A DNA stretch of 59,059 bases from an uncultured Peptostreptococcaceae bacterium (GTDB taxonomy: Bacteria > Bacillota > Clostridia > Peptostreptococcales > Anaerovoracaceae), in NCBI GenBank assembly GCA_949740445.1, contig CATJIF010000053.1, positions 1 to 59,059 on the forward strand, given 5' to 3'. Both the position numbers and the translations under genes were made by a program. Positions 34,569 through 43,278 of the stretch are shown piece by piece. The notes under the pieces are model-generated. The model was given only the letters and a program-made list of their open reading frames with translations. It searched no databases and was not told the DNA's origin. Numbering within the stretch: position 1 is the first letter of the stretch; every line of letters starts with the position of its first letter.

Positions 34569-35579
34569 TTATCCGGCAATCCCCTGCCACGTTCCCCAGA
34601 GTTCCAAGGCGATGTATGCGAGGATGCCCACGTTGGAAAAGCAATCCCACGCTGCACCGGGCGCCGTCGTATATCTGCGTACAAACGCTGCAATCCGCCG
34701 CCGGTTATAGAGCAGCCAAGCGATGGAAAATACCAGGCTAAGCTTCATAATCCATTCGTCTATGATCCAGAAGTCGTCGAAGTGGTCGTACAGGACGTTG
34801 GATATCTCCACCCATAGATTGTTAATCGAATGGAACAGAATCGCCGCCCACAAGCCATACCGCTGGCAGACGCAGCCAAACAGCAGTCCGAGGAAAAACG
34901 TAACTGGCAACTGCACTATGTTCTGGTGCATCAGCGCAAAGAACAGCGACGATACGATCAGAGCAAAGGTTTCTCCGCAAGAGGCCAGCCGCCGCATGAC
35001 CACGCCGCGGTAGATGGCTTCTTCCACTACAGGCGCTCCTACCACTGAATATAGCAACATGGAAATCGTTACCGACGATCCCGATGCCAGTTCCTGCGAC
35101 TCTTCCAGTGAATATCCCATGTCGATCAGCAGATTATCCAGTGGTGCGGAAAGGATGATAGCAAACAGCTGTATGCCTTGTATTAGCAGGCAGATAACCA
35201 AAAACTGCCGCAGTCCGAAGTGGATTTTATTCTCCTGTGACAGAGGTTCTGCCCTGTAGGTCAGCGACTCCATGCGCATCAGCGACGTCTCGCCCTGCCG
35301 CATCTGCTGCATCCGCTGCTCCTGCCCTCCCGGCCATCCGTTCAGCAGCACCACCGCCACAAGCCCGCACAAAACCGCTGCTGTAATAACAATACCGCTG
35401 TCGTAGATGCGCTGATAAATCTCGTTGGCCGACAGCTGGGGCTGCTGCCATTGATAAAAAAGCATCATGCCGATATCGCCCAGGCTGATCACTGCCTGAA
35501 ACAGGATTTCGTTGAGCAGAAGCCCGGCGGCCAGCCGCCAGAACATTATTTTTCGTTGATTGCACTCTTTGATCACCAT
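34569..35579 (-). CDS. CPBP family intramembrane metalloprotease
   Basis: 336 residues from the ATG at 35579 (GAGGGTG upstream). About eight membrane segments. The CAAX/Abi motifs are EEAIYRG (EExxxR), FFALMHQN and ILFHSINNLW, whose Glu and His residues form the metal site within the membrane. These proteins process prenylated or secreted peptides or give bacteriocin self-immunity; no peptide gene is seen nearby. The gene is probably monocistronic. Confidence 0.88.
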   Translation of the reverse strand: MVIKECNQRKIMFWRLAAGLLLNEILFQAVISLGDIGMMLFYQWQQPQLSANEIYQRIYDSGIVITAAVLCGLVAVVLLNGWPGGQEQRMQQMRQGETSLMRMESLTYRAEPLSQENKIHFGLRQFLVICLLIQGIQLFAIILSAPLDNLLIDMGYSLEESQELASGSSVTISMLLYSVVGAPVVEEAIYRGVVMRRLASCGETFALIVSSLFFALMHQNIVQLPVTFFLGLLFGCVCQRYGLWAAILFHSINNLWVEISNVLYDHFDDFWIIDEWIMKLSLVFSIAWLLYNRRRIAAFVRRYTTAPGAAWDCFSNVGILAYIALELWGTWQGIAG

Positions 35580-36116
35580 CGCGTTCACCCTCGTTTCTCC
35601 AAATTGAACTGCCAAAGATGCCACCGGCGCTTTTTCAGGCTTTCCCTGACGCTCCGGCAATCTTCTTTTATTATAGCGGCCAGCCGCGGCAGAGTCAACG
35701 GCTGATCTCTTATCGGTATTCTATCACATCCCCTGACGACATCCTCCGGAGGTGGCCGTTTTCTGCAAAAAAATATCCGCTGTAACATTTTGCGGACACC
35801 TGCCTGCTGCACCGTGTTTGTCATTGATTCTCTGCATCCTCAATGGACATGAGCGTGTGTGGCGCGATTAGCCAGATGGTTTTATACACAAAAGGGGCCA
35901 TCGCAAAACGCAGTGTTTCCGCCATATAGTGTTGATACCGATAATACTATTCACTATATTTCTTGTGAAACGGTCATTTTGCAACAGCCCCTGTCGCATT
36001 AAGAAAGTTTGCAGCTTCCGTTTTTATTTTATAAATAAGGTATATGTTTATTTGAGTAAATTTTGATAAAATACAATTTTTAAGAAGATGGTAAAGGCGA
36101 AACCAGTCAATGTATT
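35580..36116. other. 537-base gap at the left edge of the AT-rich island
   Basis: A minus-strand TAGAAT at 35723-35718 may be a -10 box for the protease gene. A 79-codon reverse frame (35824-35585) lacks recognisable features and I do not call it. A hairpin-forming element lies at 35894-35991. From about 36000 the sequence becomes AT-rich. Confidence 0.4.
35894..35991. repeat. MITE-like inverted-repeat element
   Basis: The left end GGGGCCATCGCAAAACG and the reverse complement of the right end GGGGCTGTTGCAAAATG are clearly related. Further matching blocks (GTTTC, ATATAGTG) run toward the centre, so the ~98 bases can fold into one long hairpin. Such GGGGCTGTTGCAAAA ends resemble insertion-sequence termini in Firmicutes. 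No transposase is present. Read on the minus strand the hairpin is followed by TTTTGTG and could also end the dehydratase transcript. Confidence 0.5.
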
Positions 36117-37244
36117 TTACACCAATAGTTCGGCGAAACTTTGAATTCTCGTTCTGAGCTGCTCCACAGAATCGAGAAGCTGGTCAACTTCAAGGTAAAG
36201 AAGAGGAATGCCTGCGGCCTCCAATTCTTTTTTGACGATAGGATAATCAAATTCTTCCGGATCGCAGAACTTCATCTGGAAATAGATGACACCATCAGCG
36301 GCTTCGTTTTTCACTTGGTCTATCAGCATTGCACCTTTATACTTTTCTTGCTCGTAAAGGAATGTATCTCCCTTCTGGTCAGCTATCATACCGGCCATTT
36401 TTTCGAGAGCTGTTCCTTCTTTTCTTGCAGGGGTTCTCCAGTTTCTTGACTCCTGGGACAGATCGTCTCCGACGATTGCAATGCCGTTTTCGGTAAGAAT
36501 ATCAAGGAGTTCTACCGGTTCACTTACGATACCTGAAGCAATAATTCTCAACTGCGCTTTTTCTTTTGGAAGCTGTTTTACTTCGTTGATAATATCTTTC
36601 ACGATATACGTATATTTTATCTTATCCATAAAGTAAGCGGCTTTTATAACGAGATGTCTGGTTTTGGCATCGAAGGTAAGCGGATGGTCCGAAGCGACCC
36701 TGACGAATTCGCGCATAGTGGCTCTGTAGTCTTCATAGACTATAAACGCCGCTTCAATCGCCTTATCCGGGATTGCCCTGCCGCTGATTTCCTCTAATCT
36801 CTTCTGCACATGTCTGAATTCTTCTACACAGTACTTTTCACCGCCCTCGATTTTGCGAAGCATAGGATAAACGATAGGAATTACCGGAATGTCAGGGCAT
36901 GCGTATATCCAATTCTCGCTGACACATTTTAATGTATCGCACAGAGCAGGTATGATGACGCCTTTTAACATCTTATATGTACCGTTCATGCCGAACTCGA
37001 GATTTGCTTTTATAATGGTGCAGCAAAATCCCTGCAGGAACTTATCGGAGAGTTTTAAGTCGGTTTTTCCACCCCACAGGCCCACCGGGAGATAACCTGC
37101 AGCATAAACGAGTTCCTCGGGTGTATGGAGAGGAAAACAGCCAAAGGCTTCCTTGCCGGTTTCCTTCATGGATTCGGCAATGCTCTTGTCTGGGGTTGAG
37201 GCAATCCGGGTTAATTCAGAAATCAAAGCTTTGTAATCTGCCAT
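36117..37244 (-). CDS. 2-hydroxyacyl-CoA dehydratase, beta-type subunit
   Basis: 375 residues of the HgdB/FldC/BcrB family (PF06050): EAFGCFPLHTPEELVYAAGYLPVGLWGG near the start, CDTLKC around 101-107 and FQMKFCDPEEFDYPIVKKELEAAGIPLLYLEVD toward the end (family core FCDPEEFDYP). Cysteines here ligate a [4Fe-4S] cluster. With the alpha-type subunit one base upstream it forms the heterodimer that removes water from (R)-2-hydroxyacyl-CoA by a ketyl-radical mechanism. It is the last gene of the minus-strand unit from the 39227-39243 promoter. Confidence 0.92.
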   Translation of the reverse strand: MADYKALISELTRIASTPDKSIAESMKETGKEAFGCFPLHTPEELVYAAGYLPVGLWGGKTDLKLSDKFLQGFCCTIIKANLEFGMNGTYKMLKGVIIPALCDTLKCVSENWIYACPDIPVIPIVYPMLRKIEGGEKYCVEEFRHVQKRLEEISGRAIPDKAIEAAFIVYEDYRATMREFVRVASDHPLTFDAKTRHLVIKAAYFMDKIKYTYIVKDIINEVKQLPKEKAQLRIIASGIVSEPVELLDILTENGIAIVGDDLSQESRNWRTPARKEGTALEKMAGMIADQKGDTFLYEQEKYKGAMLIDQVKNEAADGVIYFQMKFCDPEEFDYPIVKKELEAAGIPLLYLEVDQLLDSVEQLRTRIQSFAELLV

Positions 37245-37245
37245 T

Positions 37246-38466
37246 TTACTTACCTTCCTTTCTTGCGGCCATCACTTCCAGAAGAGCCTGAATTCTGGTC
37301 TCATATTGAGCTTCGGAGAAAATGCGCGGATCTGTCTGATCTCCATCAAATATGACAGAAGGAACACCGGTTCTTTCCTGAACCTGTCTCTGAATTTCAT
37401 ATGTCCTGAAATCCATAAGCTTGCAGCTGCGGTTTGAGTGATAGATAATTCCATCCAGCTTATACTCCTCAACATGCTTTGAAATGATATCTACGCTATA
37501 CTTCAGGTTGCGGTTTGCATAGTGCCTGGCGTATTCGGCACACAATGCATTTATAGAGGTTTCGTCATACTGCAGATTCCAAATATCCGGATATGTAGAG
37601 CAGACCATGTTAATACCGTTCTTTTTTAAGGTTTTAAATGTAAAAGAAAGATTTGGCCAGCAGGCAATTCCATCCCACATGACTCTGTATAATTCCTCTT
37701 CCCCTTCCTTCCAGGGGCCGAGCCCTGCTTCAGATTTAGCGGCAAGCTCATCGTGCCACAGCTGAAACAGCTCAGCTCCCTCGGGTTTACCTCTCATGCA
37801 CACCGCTACAGCCATGTAGTTAAACATATCAAAGCCGGAGAGCGGAGATGGATTTTTCATACCGAGAGAATAGGCCTTTTTCCACCAGTACGCTGTTTGG
37901 TTAGAGCTGTGCATCACTTCTGCAAGTCTGTCATAATCAAATTTTTTGCCTGTCAATTCCTCTAATTGCTTGATCGCATATTCGACTTCAGTTCTCATAT
38001 ATTCCACGGATCTTTGCGGAACATCGTCTTCGTATACGAACGGTGTGTGAATATGGATCATAGGGATGTTAAGCGCTTTTGCCAGGTTTTCATACCATTT
38101 CATTACTGTGTGACAAAGGTTGTCGCAGCAGAATACCATATCAGGAAGAGGAATATTCTGCGCCGGCGAGTTGGCAAGATCAGCATAGCCGATATTTACT
38201 CTTGCATAAGAGCAGAGGTCAGTAGAATATCCGCGGCCTTCTGCGTTGGCGATTAACTCAGGGGCACATTTTCTGGCGCCGATTGCTGCAGCATGGTTTT
38301 CCGGATAGACCACAGTCAAGTCCATGGTTTCCAATAACTCCTGCATACCGATGGAGGCAGACCACACTACCGGCTTGCCTTCGGCTTTCGCCTTCATCGC
38401 ATCGTCATAATGCTTGGCTTGCATTGCGGCAAGCATCTGCTTTGAGGTCATTTTTTTTTCAGCCAT
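37246..38466 (-). CDS. 2-hydroxyacyl-CoA dehydratase, alpha-type subunit
   Basis: 406 residues of the HgdA/FldB family. Candidate cluster ligands are C85 (STDLCSYARVN), C113/C114/C118 (FCCDNLC) and the later RSCKLMDF. AAGGAG precedes the ATG, and one base separates its stop from the beta subunit. It needs the ATP-dependent activator encoded at 44353-45126. Known members act on 2-hydroxyglutaryl-, lactoyl-, 2-hydroxyisocaproyl- and phenyllactyl-CoA; the substrate here cannot be told from sequence. Confidence 0.92.
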   Translation of the reverse strand: MAEKKMTSKQMLAAMQAKHYDDAMKAKAEGKPVVWSASIGMQELLETMDLTVVYPENHAAAIGARKCAPELIANAEGRGYSTDLCSYARVNIGYADLANSPAQNIPLPDMVFCCDNLCHTVMKWYENLAKALNIPMIHIHTPFVYEDDVPQRSVEYMRTEVEYAIKQLEELTGKKFDYDRLAEVMHSSNQTAYWWKKAYSLGMKNPSPLSGFDMFNYMAVAVCMRGKPEGAELFQLWHDELAAKSEAGLGPWKEGEEELYRVMWDGIACWPNLSFTFKTLKKNGINMVCSTYPDIWNLQYDETSINALCAEYARHYANRNLKYSVDIISKHVEEYKLDGIIYHSNRSCKLMDFRTYEIQRQVQERTGVPSVIFDGDQTDPRIFSEAQYETRIQALLEVMAARKEGK

Positions 38467-38505
38467 TTTCAGTTCTCCTTGATTTTTTCATTATTATGAT
38501 AAGGT

Positions 38506-38913
38506 TTATTTCACCAGCTCTATTAACTCAATAAGGAGGCCGTGGTTTGATCTTGGCTTTACAAAATTGATTTTCATATTTGTGCCTTCGACCATTTTGC
38601 AGGTGTCCTCCAGAAGGGCATACCCTTTTTCTCTGAATTCTGCACAGGTAGCTTCTATGTCATCTACTTCAAAACAGATGTGGGCGATGCCGCCCTTACC
38701 GCCATTATATTCCGCTAAAACGCCGCTGTAAGGAATTAAAAATTCGATAGGACTGTCGCTTTCCTCAGGATTCATCTTTGTGAAAATGAATTTTGTGTCG
38801 TAAGGAGTCAGCCCCTCACTTTCTTTTTCCAGTCCATACATGTCCATAATTTCTTCTACATAGTCCTCTTTGGGAAGAATAATGCCGACATGATGCAATC
38901 TTTTGTAAATCAT
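38506..38913 (-). CDS. VOC family protein (methylmalonyl-CoA epimerase-like)
   Basis: 135 residues from MIYKRLHHVGIILP (AGCGGAGGTG upstream). Two beta-alpha-beta-beta-beta VOC repeats with likely metal ligands His7 or His8, a His in IAHICFEVDD and Glu in LLIELIELV. It is the first gene of the dehydratase operon, so it may epimerise the 2-hydroxyacyl-CoA or a related thioester to the stereoisomer the dehydratase accepts. A lyase role is possible. Confidence 0.85.
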   Translation of the reverse strand: MIYKRLHHVGIILPKEDYVEEIMDMYGLEKESEGLTPYDTKFIFTKMNPEESDSPIEFLIPYSGVLAEYNGGKGGIAHICFEVDDIEATCAEFREKGYALLEDTCKMVEGTNMKINFVKPRSNHGLLIELIELVK

Positions 38914-39226
38914 TTTAACACCTCCGCTTGTTATATCGGGGACTCTTGAAAACTCACAGCCCTTAAACACACTGTGTTTTCAGAGCACTCCTTTTTCTTT
39001 GCCTCCACTTTTCAGTGGATTTTATATATTTTTTATCAGGAAATTTTTAAATTCCTATTGATAAACCTGATTCTTTCCCACGCACGAGGCTTCGCCTTGA
39101 ATCTCCAGGGACATTTGATTTGACTCCGCCCATGTGGCGGTGCTTCCCTGTGCACAACCAGTTTCTGTATGGTCAACGTTCTCCTCTGTGATCGCTGTGT
39201 TTACACAAAACTAAAAGAAAATAATC
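38914..39226 (-). other. Long structured leader of the dehydratase operon
   Basis: If transcription starts about 12 bases after the -12 element (near 39216), the leader is about 300 bases. It holds a hairpin TCCACT-TTTC-AGTGGA (39004-39019; a GAAA loop on the minus strand), AGGAA/TTCCT at 39038-39056 and CCGCC/GGCGG at 39126-39140. I do not recognise a known riboswitch. A reverse frame here lacks a start codon and is not called. Confidence 0.4.
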
Positions 39227-39243
39227 AGCAAGAAGCATGCCAA
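39227..39243 (-). promoter_or_regulatory. Sigma-54 promoter for the dehydratase operon
   Basis: Minus strand TTGGCATGCTTCTTGCT: GG (39241-39240), exactly ten bases, GC (39229-39228). It matches the -24/-12 consensus TGGCAYG-N4-TTGCW almost fully. Its -24 GG is about 48 bases from that of the divergent TRAP promoter. Confidence 0.8.
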
Positions 39244-39286
39244 AAATGTAAGGCTAATAAAATCCACTTTTTTATAAAGCAGATTT

Positions 39287-39303
39287 TTGGCATAAAGATT
39301 GCT
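39287..39303 (+). promoter_or_regulatory. Sigma-54 promoter for the TRAP operon
   Basis: TTGGCATAAAGATTGCT: GG at 39289-39290, ten bases, GC at 39301-39302. The leader to the dctP start is about 207 bases. It includes GTTGCAAC (39311-39318) and GTTGC/GCAAC arms (39407-39421), possible protein sites; no gene is seen in it. Confidence 0.8.
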
Positions 39304-39519
39304 TTATTAAGTTGCAACAAACGGATTATGAAAATAATCCCTACAACACAAAATCAGCACAATACTGATAAAAACAGCAGCTAACTGCAAAACGCATTGT
39401 TGTAATGTTGCAGAAAGCAACGTGGGAAAAAAAAACAGGATGTGGTGATTTTACAGCAGTCGTAATTCCGATAATTAAATTATTGGATTACAACTTAAAA
39501 TTTATGAGGAGGAACAAAA

Positions 39520-40632
39520 ATGAAGAAAAAGGTATTCGCGTTACTGATGATCCTTGCATTATCACTTTCACTTTTAGCCGGATGTGGAGGTACCGGAGAA
39601 GGAGGAGGATCTGAAGCAGGTACTGATGAGGTAGTGAATTGGAAACTGGCTTCCTGCTGGACAGATGGAACCTGGCTATTCCAAGTGGATTCTGATTTCT
39701 GTGACATCGTAAGCAGATTAACAAATGGCAAATTTACAATTACCCCGTATGGAGTTGGTCAATTAGGAGCAGCGACAGAAGTATTTGACCTCGTACAATC
39801 AGGTACAGTAGAAGCCGGAGGAGACTGGCCTTCCTATTGGTCAGGAAAAGACATAGGTTTTGATTTATTAGCAACAACCATGTTCAATTTCACAAATTGG
39901 GATTACTATGTATGGATTTATGAAGGCGGTGGCTTGGAAGATGCGTATAATTATATGTTTAATCAGTTTGGCATGATGTATTTCCCAACCACCACTACTC
40001 CAATGGAATCCGGAATCAGATCAAGCAGGCCTATCAATTCAATCGAAGATATGCAGTCTATGAAAATCAGATTTGCTGGAAAGATTCAGGGCCTGGTTGC
40101 AGAAAAATTAGGAATTACGCCTGTTTCTATTGCAGCGAACGAGCTTTATGAAGCACTTATGAGAGGAACCATTGATGCAGCCGAATATTCGGGTCCTGGT
40201 AATGATCTCGAATTGAACTTCCAGGAAGTAACTGGATATTGGCTTGTGCCTGGTTGGCATCAGACTTCCTCAGTATACGGATGCATGGTAAACCAGAAAG
40301 CATATGATGCACTCCCTGAAGCTTACAAGCAGGCACTTCATGATGCTGCCAAGCTGAGCATGATTGAAAAGCAGGCCGCATACGTTTGGAGAGATGCCGA
40401 GGCTACCACAAAGATGTTAGAAGCCGGTGTGGAAACAACTACACTCCCTCAGGAAGATATGGACAGGATCTATAATGCATTTGTAGAAGCTACAAAAGCA
40501 TGCTGTGAAGAATCTGAGAACTATGCACACGTTTGGGAATCTATGATGAATTACAGAAAGACTATGAATGATTGGCGTGAAGCTCAAGGCGATTGGGACT
40601 TTGGTATAAATTTTGAGGATGACTCTTTCTAA
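39520..40632 (+). CDS. TRAP transporter substrate-binding lipoprotein (DctP family)
   Basis: 370 residues, GAGGAGG upstream. Signal peptide with lipobox LLAGC and a Gly-rich linker, so it is anchored rather than free. The DctP fold includes the conserved stretch IRFAGKIQGLVAEKLGITPV and the substrate arginine region, with YEALMRGTIDAAEYSGPGNDL following. TRAP proteins capture organic acids (dicarboxylates, keto acids, sialate and others) using a sodium gradient. It is first in dctP-dctQ-dctM, and a hairpin after it favours higher expression. Confidence 0.93.
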   Translation: MKKKVFALLMILALSLSLLAGCGGTGEGGGSEAGTDEVVNWKLASCWTDGTWLFQVDSDFCDIVSRLTNGKFTITPYGVGQLGAATEVFDLVQSGTVEAGGDWPSYWSGKDIGFDLLATTMFNFTNWDYYVWIYEGGGLEDAYNYMFNQFGMMYFPTTTTPMESGIRSSRPINSIEDMQSMKIRFAGKIQGLVAEKLGITPVSIAANELYEALMRGTIDAAEYSGPGNDLELNFQEVTGYWLVPGWHQTSSVYGCMVNQKAYDALPEAYKQALHDAAKLSMIEKQAAYVWRDAEATTKMLEAGVETTTLPQEDMDRIYNAFVEATKACCEESENYAHVWESMMNYRKTMNDWREAQGDWDFGINFEDDSF

Positions 40633-40649
40633 AAATGATACCGTACTTA

Positions 40650-40687
40650 TTGCACATGGGTAGGCGATTTTGCATACCCATGTGCAA
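40650..40687 (+). terminator. Hairpin between dctP and dctQ
   Basis: TTGCACATGGGTA (40650-40662) pairs perfectly with TACCCATGTGCAA (40675-40687). The T-run is weak, so it more likely stabilises the dctP message than ends it. Confidence 0.6.
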
Positions 40688-40718
40688 ACTTTATGGTTGA
40701 TAGACGAAAGGAAGGCAT

Positions 40719-41276
40719 ATGAACATTTTAAAAGGAATTTCAAAAGTCATTGATACGATGAATGAAAAAGTTGGGATTGTATGTTCCTATATTTCTGCAC
40801 CGCTTATGCTTTTGATCGTGTTTGAGGTAATAAGCAGAAAAACTGGTCACCCTACTATTTGGGGATATGAAACTATTGTAGGAGTATATGGATGGCTTAT
40901 TTTGATGACTGCTGCGTATGGTCTTCTACATGATTCTATTGTAAAGGTAGATATTCTTTCCGGAGGATGGAACGAAAAAACCCAGCACATAGTAGCTTTA
41001 ATTACCTACATTGTTTTCTTTATTCCTTATTGCACGTATTTACTTCCGTCAATATGGAATAGCTTCTACACGGACTTTACAATGATGTCGAAATCTTGGT
41101 CTTCCTGGGCACCGTTAATTTGGCCTTTAAAACTGTGTATGCCACTCGGATGGGGACTGCTTTGGCTGCAAGGCATTTCAGAAATATTTAAACATATCAT
41201 TTTTTTAATTGAGAATAGAGGGGAAAGTTTTAAAGATAGAGAAAAATTAGAAGAAGGAGGAGCGCTCCATGAGTAG
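40719..41276 (+). CDS. TRAP transporter small permease (DctQ family)
   Basis: 185 residues with four membrane segments; AAAGGAAGG upstream. Conserved DctQ-like parts are IWGYETIVGVYGWLILMTAAYGLLHDSIVKVDIL (core GAYGLL-like AAYGLLHDSIVKVD). It overlaps dctM by 8 bases. It joins the large subunit in the inner-membrane complex. Confidence 0.9.
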   Translation: MNILKGISKVIDTMNEKVGIVCSYISAPLMLLIVFEVISRKTGHPTIWGYETIVGVYGWLILMTAAYGLLHDSIVKVDILSGGWNEKTQHIVALITYIVFFIPYCTYLLPSIWNSFYTDFTMMSKSWSSWAPLIWPLKLCMPLGWGLLWLQGISEIFKHIIFLIENRGESFKDREKLEEGGALHE

Positions 41277-42591
41277 TTCGATATTCTTAATTGCGATGTT
41301 CATAGTCCTGATTATAGGCCTGTTGACGGGGCACCAGCTGGCTTTCGTCCTTGGAGGTGTCGGGACGGTGTTTGGGTATATTGGCTGGGGCGACACCATA
41401 AATACCATTTTTGCAACCAGAGTTTGGGACACAATGAATTCCTATTCGTTGATTGCTATCCCGATGTTTGTGCTTATGGCAAATTTCTTGACTGCCTCAG
41501 GTGTGGCAGACGGACTTTTTGATTCTGTAAAGTTGCTTTTCGGCAGAATGAAAGGTGGATTAGCCATTGCTGTAATTATTGTTTCTACGATTTTTGCGGC
41601 TACCACCGGAGTTGTTGGTGCGTCTGTAACAACTATGGGGCTACTGGCTCTTCCAGTGCTGATGAAAAATGGATATAACAAAGAACTTTCCTGCGGTACT
41701 GTTGCAGCAGGAGGAACCCTCGGCATTCTTATTCCGCCCTCGATGATGCTGGTACTGATGGGGTCGTATTCCACAGTATCTGTTGGAAAGCTGTTTTCAG
41801 CAGCACTGATACCCGGACTCTCTTTATCGGTATTATACATTATATATATACTTATCATGTGTAAAATTCATCCTGATTATGGCCCTGGTATGAGCGAAGA
41901 GGAACTCAGTCAGTATACTTTGATGACAAAATTAAAGAATTGTGCTTTAAATCTTGTTCCGCCGCTGATTCTTATATTAGCAGTGCTGGGGTCTATTTTC
42001 ACTGGATATGCAACACCTACAGAAGCTTCTGGCGTGGGTGCATTTGCAGCAATGATTTTATGTGCTTGCTATAAAAAGCTTAATTTTAAAGTGATTCACA
42101 ATGCCATGATAGATACAGCTAAGACAACTGCAATGTGTTTTGTAATTGTGTTTGGAGCAAATGCGTTTTCTTCTGCATTTCTTGGAATGGGCGGATCTGC
42201 AATGGTAACTAATTTAGTACACAGCATGGGCCTTAGCGGCACAGGCGTTTTTGTTCTAATGCTTATCATTGCATTTATATTGGGATGTTTTATTGACTGG
42301 ATTGGAATTGTCATGATTTTATTCCCGATTTTCCTGCCTATTTTAGATACCTATGGCTATGACAGATTAGTTGTCGTTGCAACTTGTGCTGTATTGTTGC
42401 AGACATGTTTCCTCACACCACCCTTCGGGTTCTCATTATTCTATCTCAATGGTATAGGGGTTCCAGGAATCAAATTATCGCATATTTACAGGGGAATTAT
42501 TCCGTTTGTGATAATTATATTAGTTGTTACAGCTCTTTGCATATTCTTCCCGAATATAATGTATGCGCCGGCTTTTTCAGTTAGTGCATGA
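41269..42591 (+). CDS. TRAP transporter large permease (DctM family)
   Basis: 440 residues with about twelve hydrophobic segments; AAGGAGGAG upstream. Typical DctM stretches: FVLMANFLTASGVADGLFD, AATTGVVGASVTTMGLLALPVLMKNGY, GTLGILIPPSMMLVLMG and the late TPPFGFSLFYLNGI. It is the ion-coupled channel subunit. VOC and reductase genes follow in the same direction. Confidence 0.94.
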   Translation: MSSSIFLIAMFIVLIIGLLTGHQLAFVLGGVGTVFGYIGWGDTINTIFATRVWDTMNSYSLIAIPMFVLMANFLTASGVADGLFDSVKLLFGRMKGGLAIAVIIVSTIFAATTGVVGASVTTMGLLALPVLMKNGYNKELSCGTVAAGGTLGILIPPSMMLVLMGSYSTVSVGKLFSAALIPGLSLSVLYIIYILIMCKIHPDYGPGMSEEELSQYTLMTKLKNCALNLVPPLILILAVLGSIFTGYATPTEASGVGAFAAMILCACYKKLNFKVIHNAMIDTAKTTAMCFVIVFGANAFSSAFLGMGGSAMVTNLVHSMGLSGTGVFVLMLIIAFILGCFIDWIGIVMILFPIFLPILDTYGYDRLVVVATCAVLLQTCFLTPPFGFSLFYLNGIGVPGIKLSHIYRGIIPFVIIILVVTALCIFFPNIMYAPAFSVSA

Positions 42592-42608
42592 TAGAAAAGA
42601 GGTTTGTT

Positions 42609-43079
42609 ATGAAAATCAAATATGTGCATACAAATATCAATGCATTTGATTGGCAAAAGCTGTCTCAATTTTATAAGGATGTGTTCGGTTGCTACACGGT
42701 GGGGCCGATGAGAAACTTAAAGGGAGAATGGTTTGAAAAAGTAACGGGAATAAAGGGAGCTGCTGTGAAGGGAGAACATATCGCCCTTCCAGGATATCCT
42801 GAAGGGGAAGGGCCAACCCTTGAAATATTCACATATGAGGTCCCTGTTGGAGATTGTCCGGCCCATATCAACGGATATGGGTTTGCACATATCGCTTTTC
42901 AGGTAGAGGATGTAGAGCAAACCTTCGAAAAATTCAAAGCACATGGTGGAAGCTCCAATGGAGAACTGGTGAAAGCGTATTATCCCTCTTTAGACCAGAC
43001 GTTAACAATAGTGTATGCACTGGACCCCGAAGGTAATTCTGTTGAAATATTGAATTGGACTCCCGGGAATTGTGAATAA
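42609..43079 (+). CDS. VOC family protein
   Basis: 156 residues from MKIKYVHTNINAFDWQKLSQ (AAAAGAGG upstream). A glyoxalase/dioxygenase-fold protein with likely metal ligands in VHTNI (His6), GFAHIAFQVEDVEQTF and the terminal NSVEILNWTP (Glu). It differs from the VOC gene of the dehydratase operon. Lactoylglutathione-lyase-like in shape, but with an epimerase, isomerase or lyase role in this pathway still open. Confidence 0.85.
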   Translation: MKIKYVHTNINAFDWQKLSQFYKDVFGCYTVGPMRNLKGEWFEKVTGIKGAAVKGEHIALPGYPEGEGPTLEIFTYEVPVGDCPAHINGYGFAHIAFQVEDVEQTFEKFKAHGGSSNGELVKAYYPSLDQTLTIVYALDPEGNSVEILNWTPGNCE

Positions 43080-43278
43080 TCAGCGTTTTGAATCATAAAA
43101 GTACTGTCTTCGTAGCCAGTAAACTCTTTTTATGATAGAAAGAAGTCCTCGAAAAGGCTTTGCCTGGGCGTTCTGTTGGCGACGTGGTTGAAGTAAAGAT
43201 CATAATTTCGGATGATTATGGGCTATGAGCTGCAGACTGTAATCAAAGCCTAAAAAGATGATGTTAGGAGACAATGAA
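43080..43278 (+). other. Structured spacer before the reductase gene
   Basis: ATCATAAAAG (43092-43101) can pair with CTTTTTATGAT (43126-43136), and CATAAT/ATTATG arms lie near 43203-43220. This looks like a processing or attenuation region. GG-N10-GA at 43178-43191 resembles a sigma-54 site but lacks the -12 GC. Confidence 0.35.

Noticed and set aside
35585..35824. 79-codon reverse frame upstream of the CAAX protease
   Set aside because: No recognisable domain and weak ribosome site; it overlaps a likely promoter.
38930..39210. Protein-like reverse frame inside the dehydratase leader
   Set aside because: A stop lies just upstream and no start codon is found before an internal ATG, so it cannot be called a gene.
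43178..43193. Fifth sigma-54 promoter before the reductase gene
   Set aside because: The spacing fits GG-N10 but the -12 dinucleotide is GA, not GC, so it is left out.
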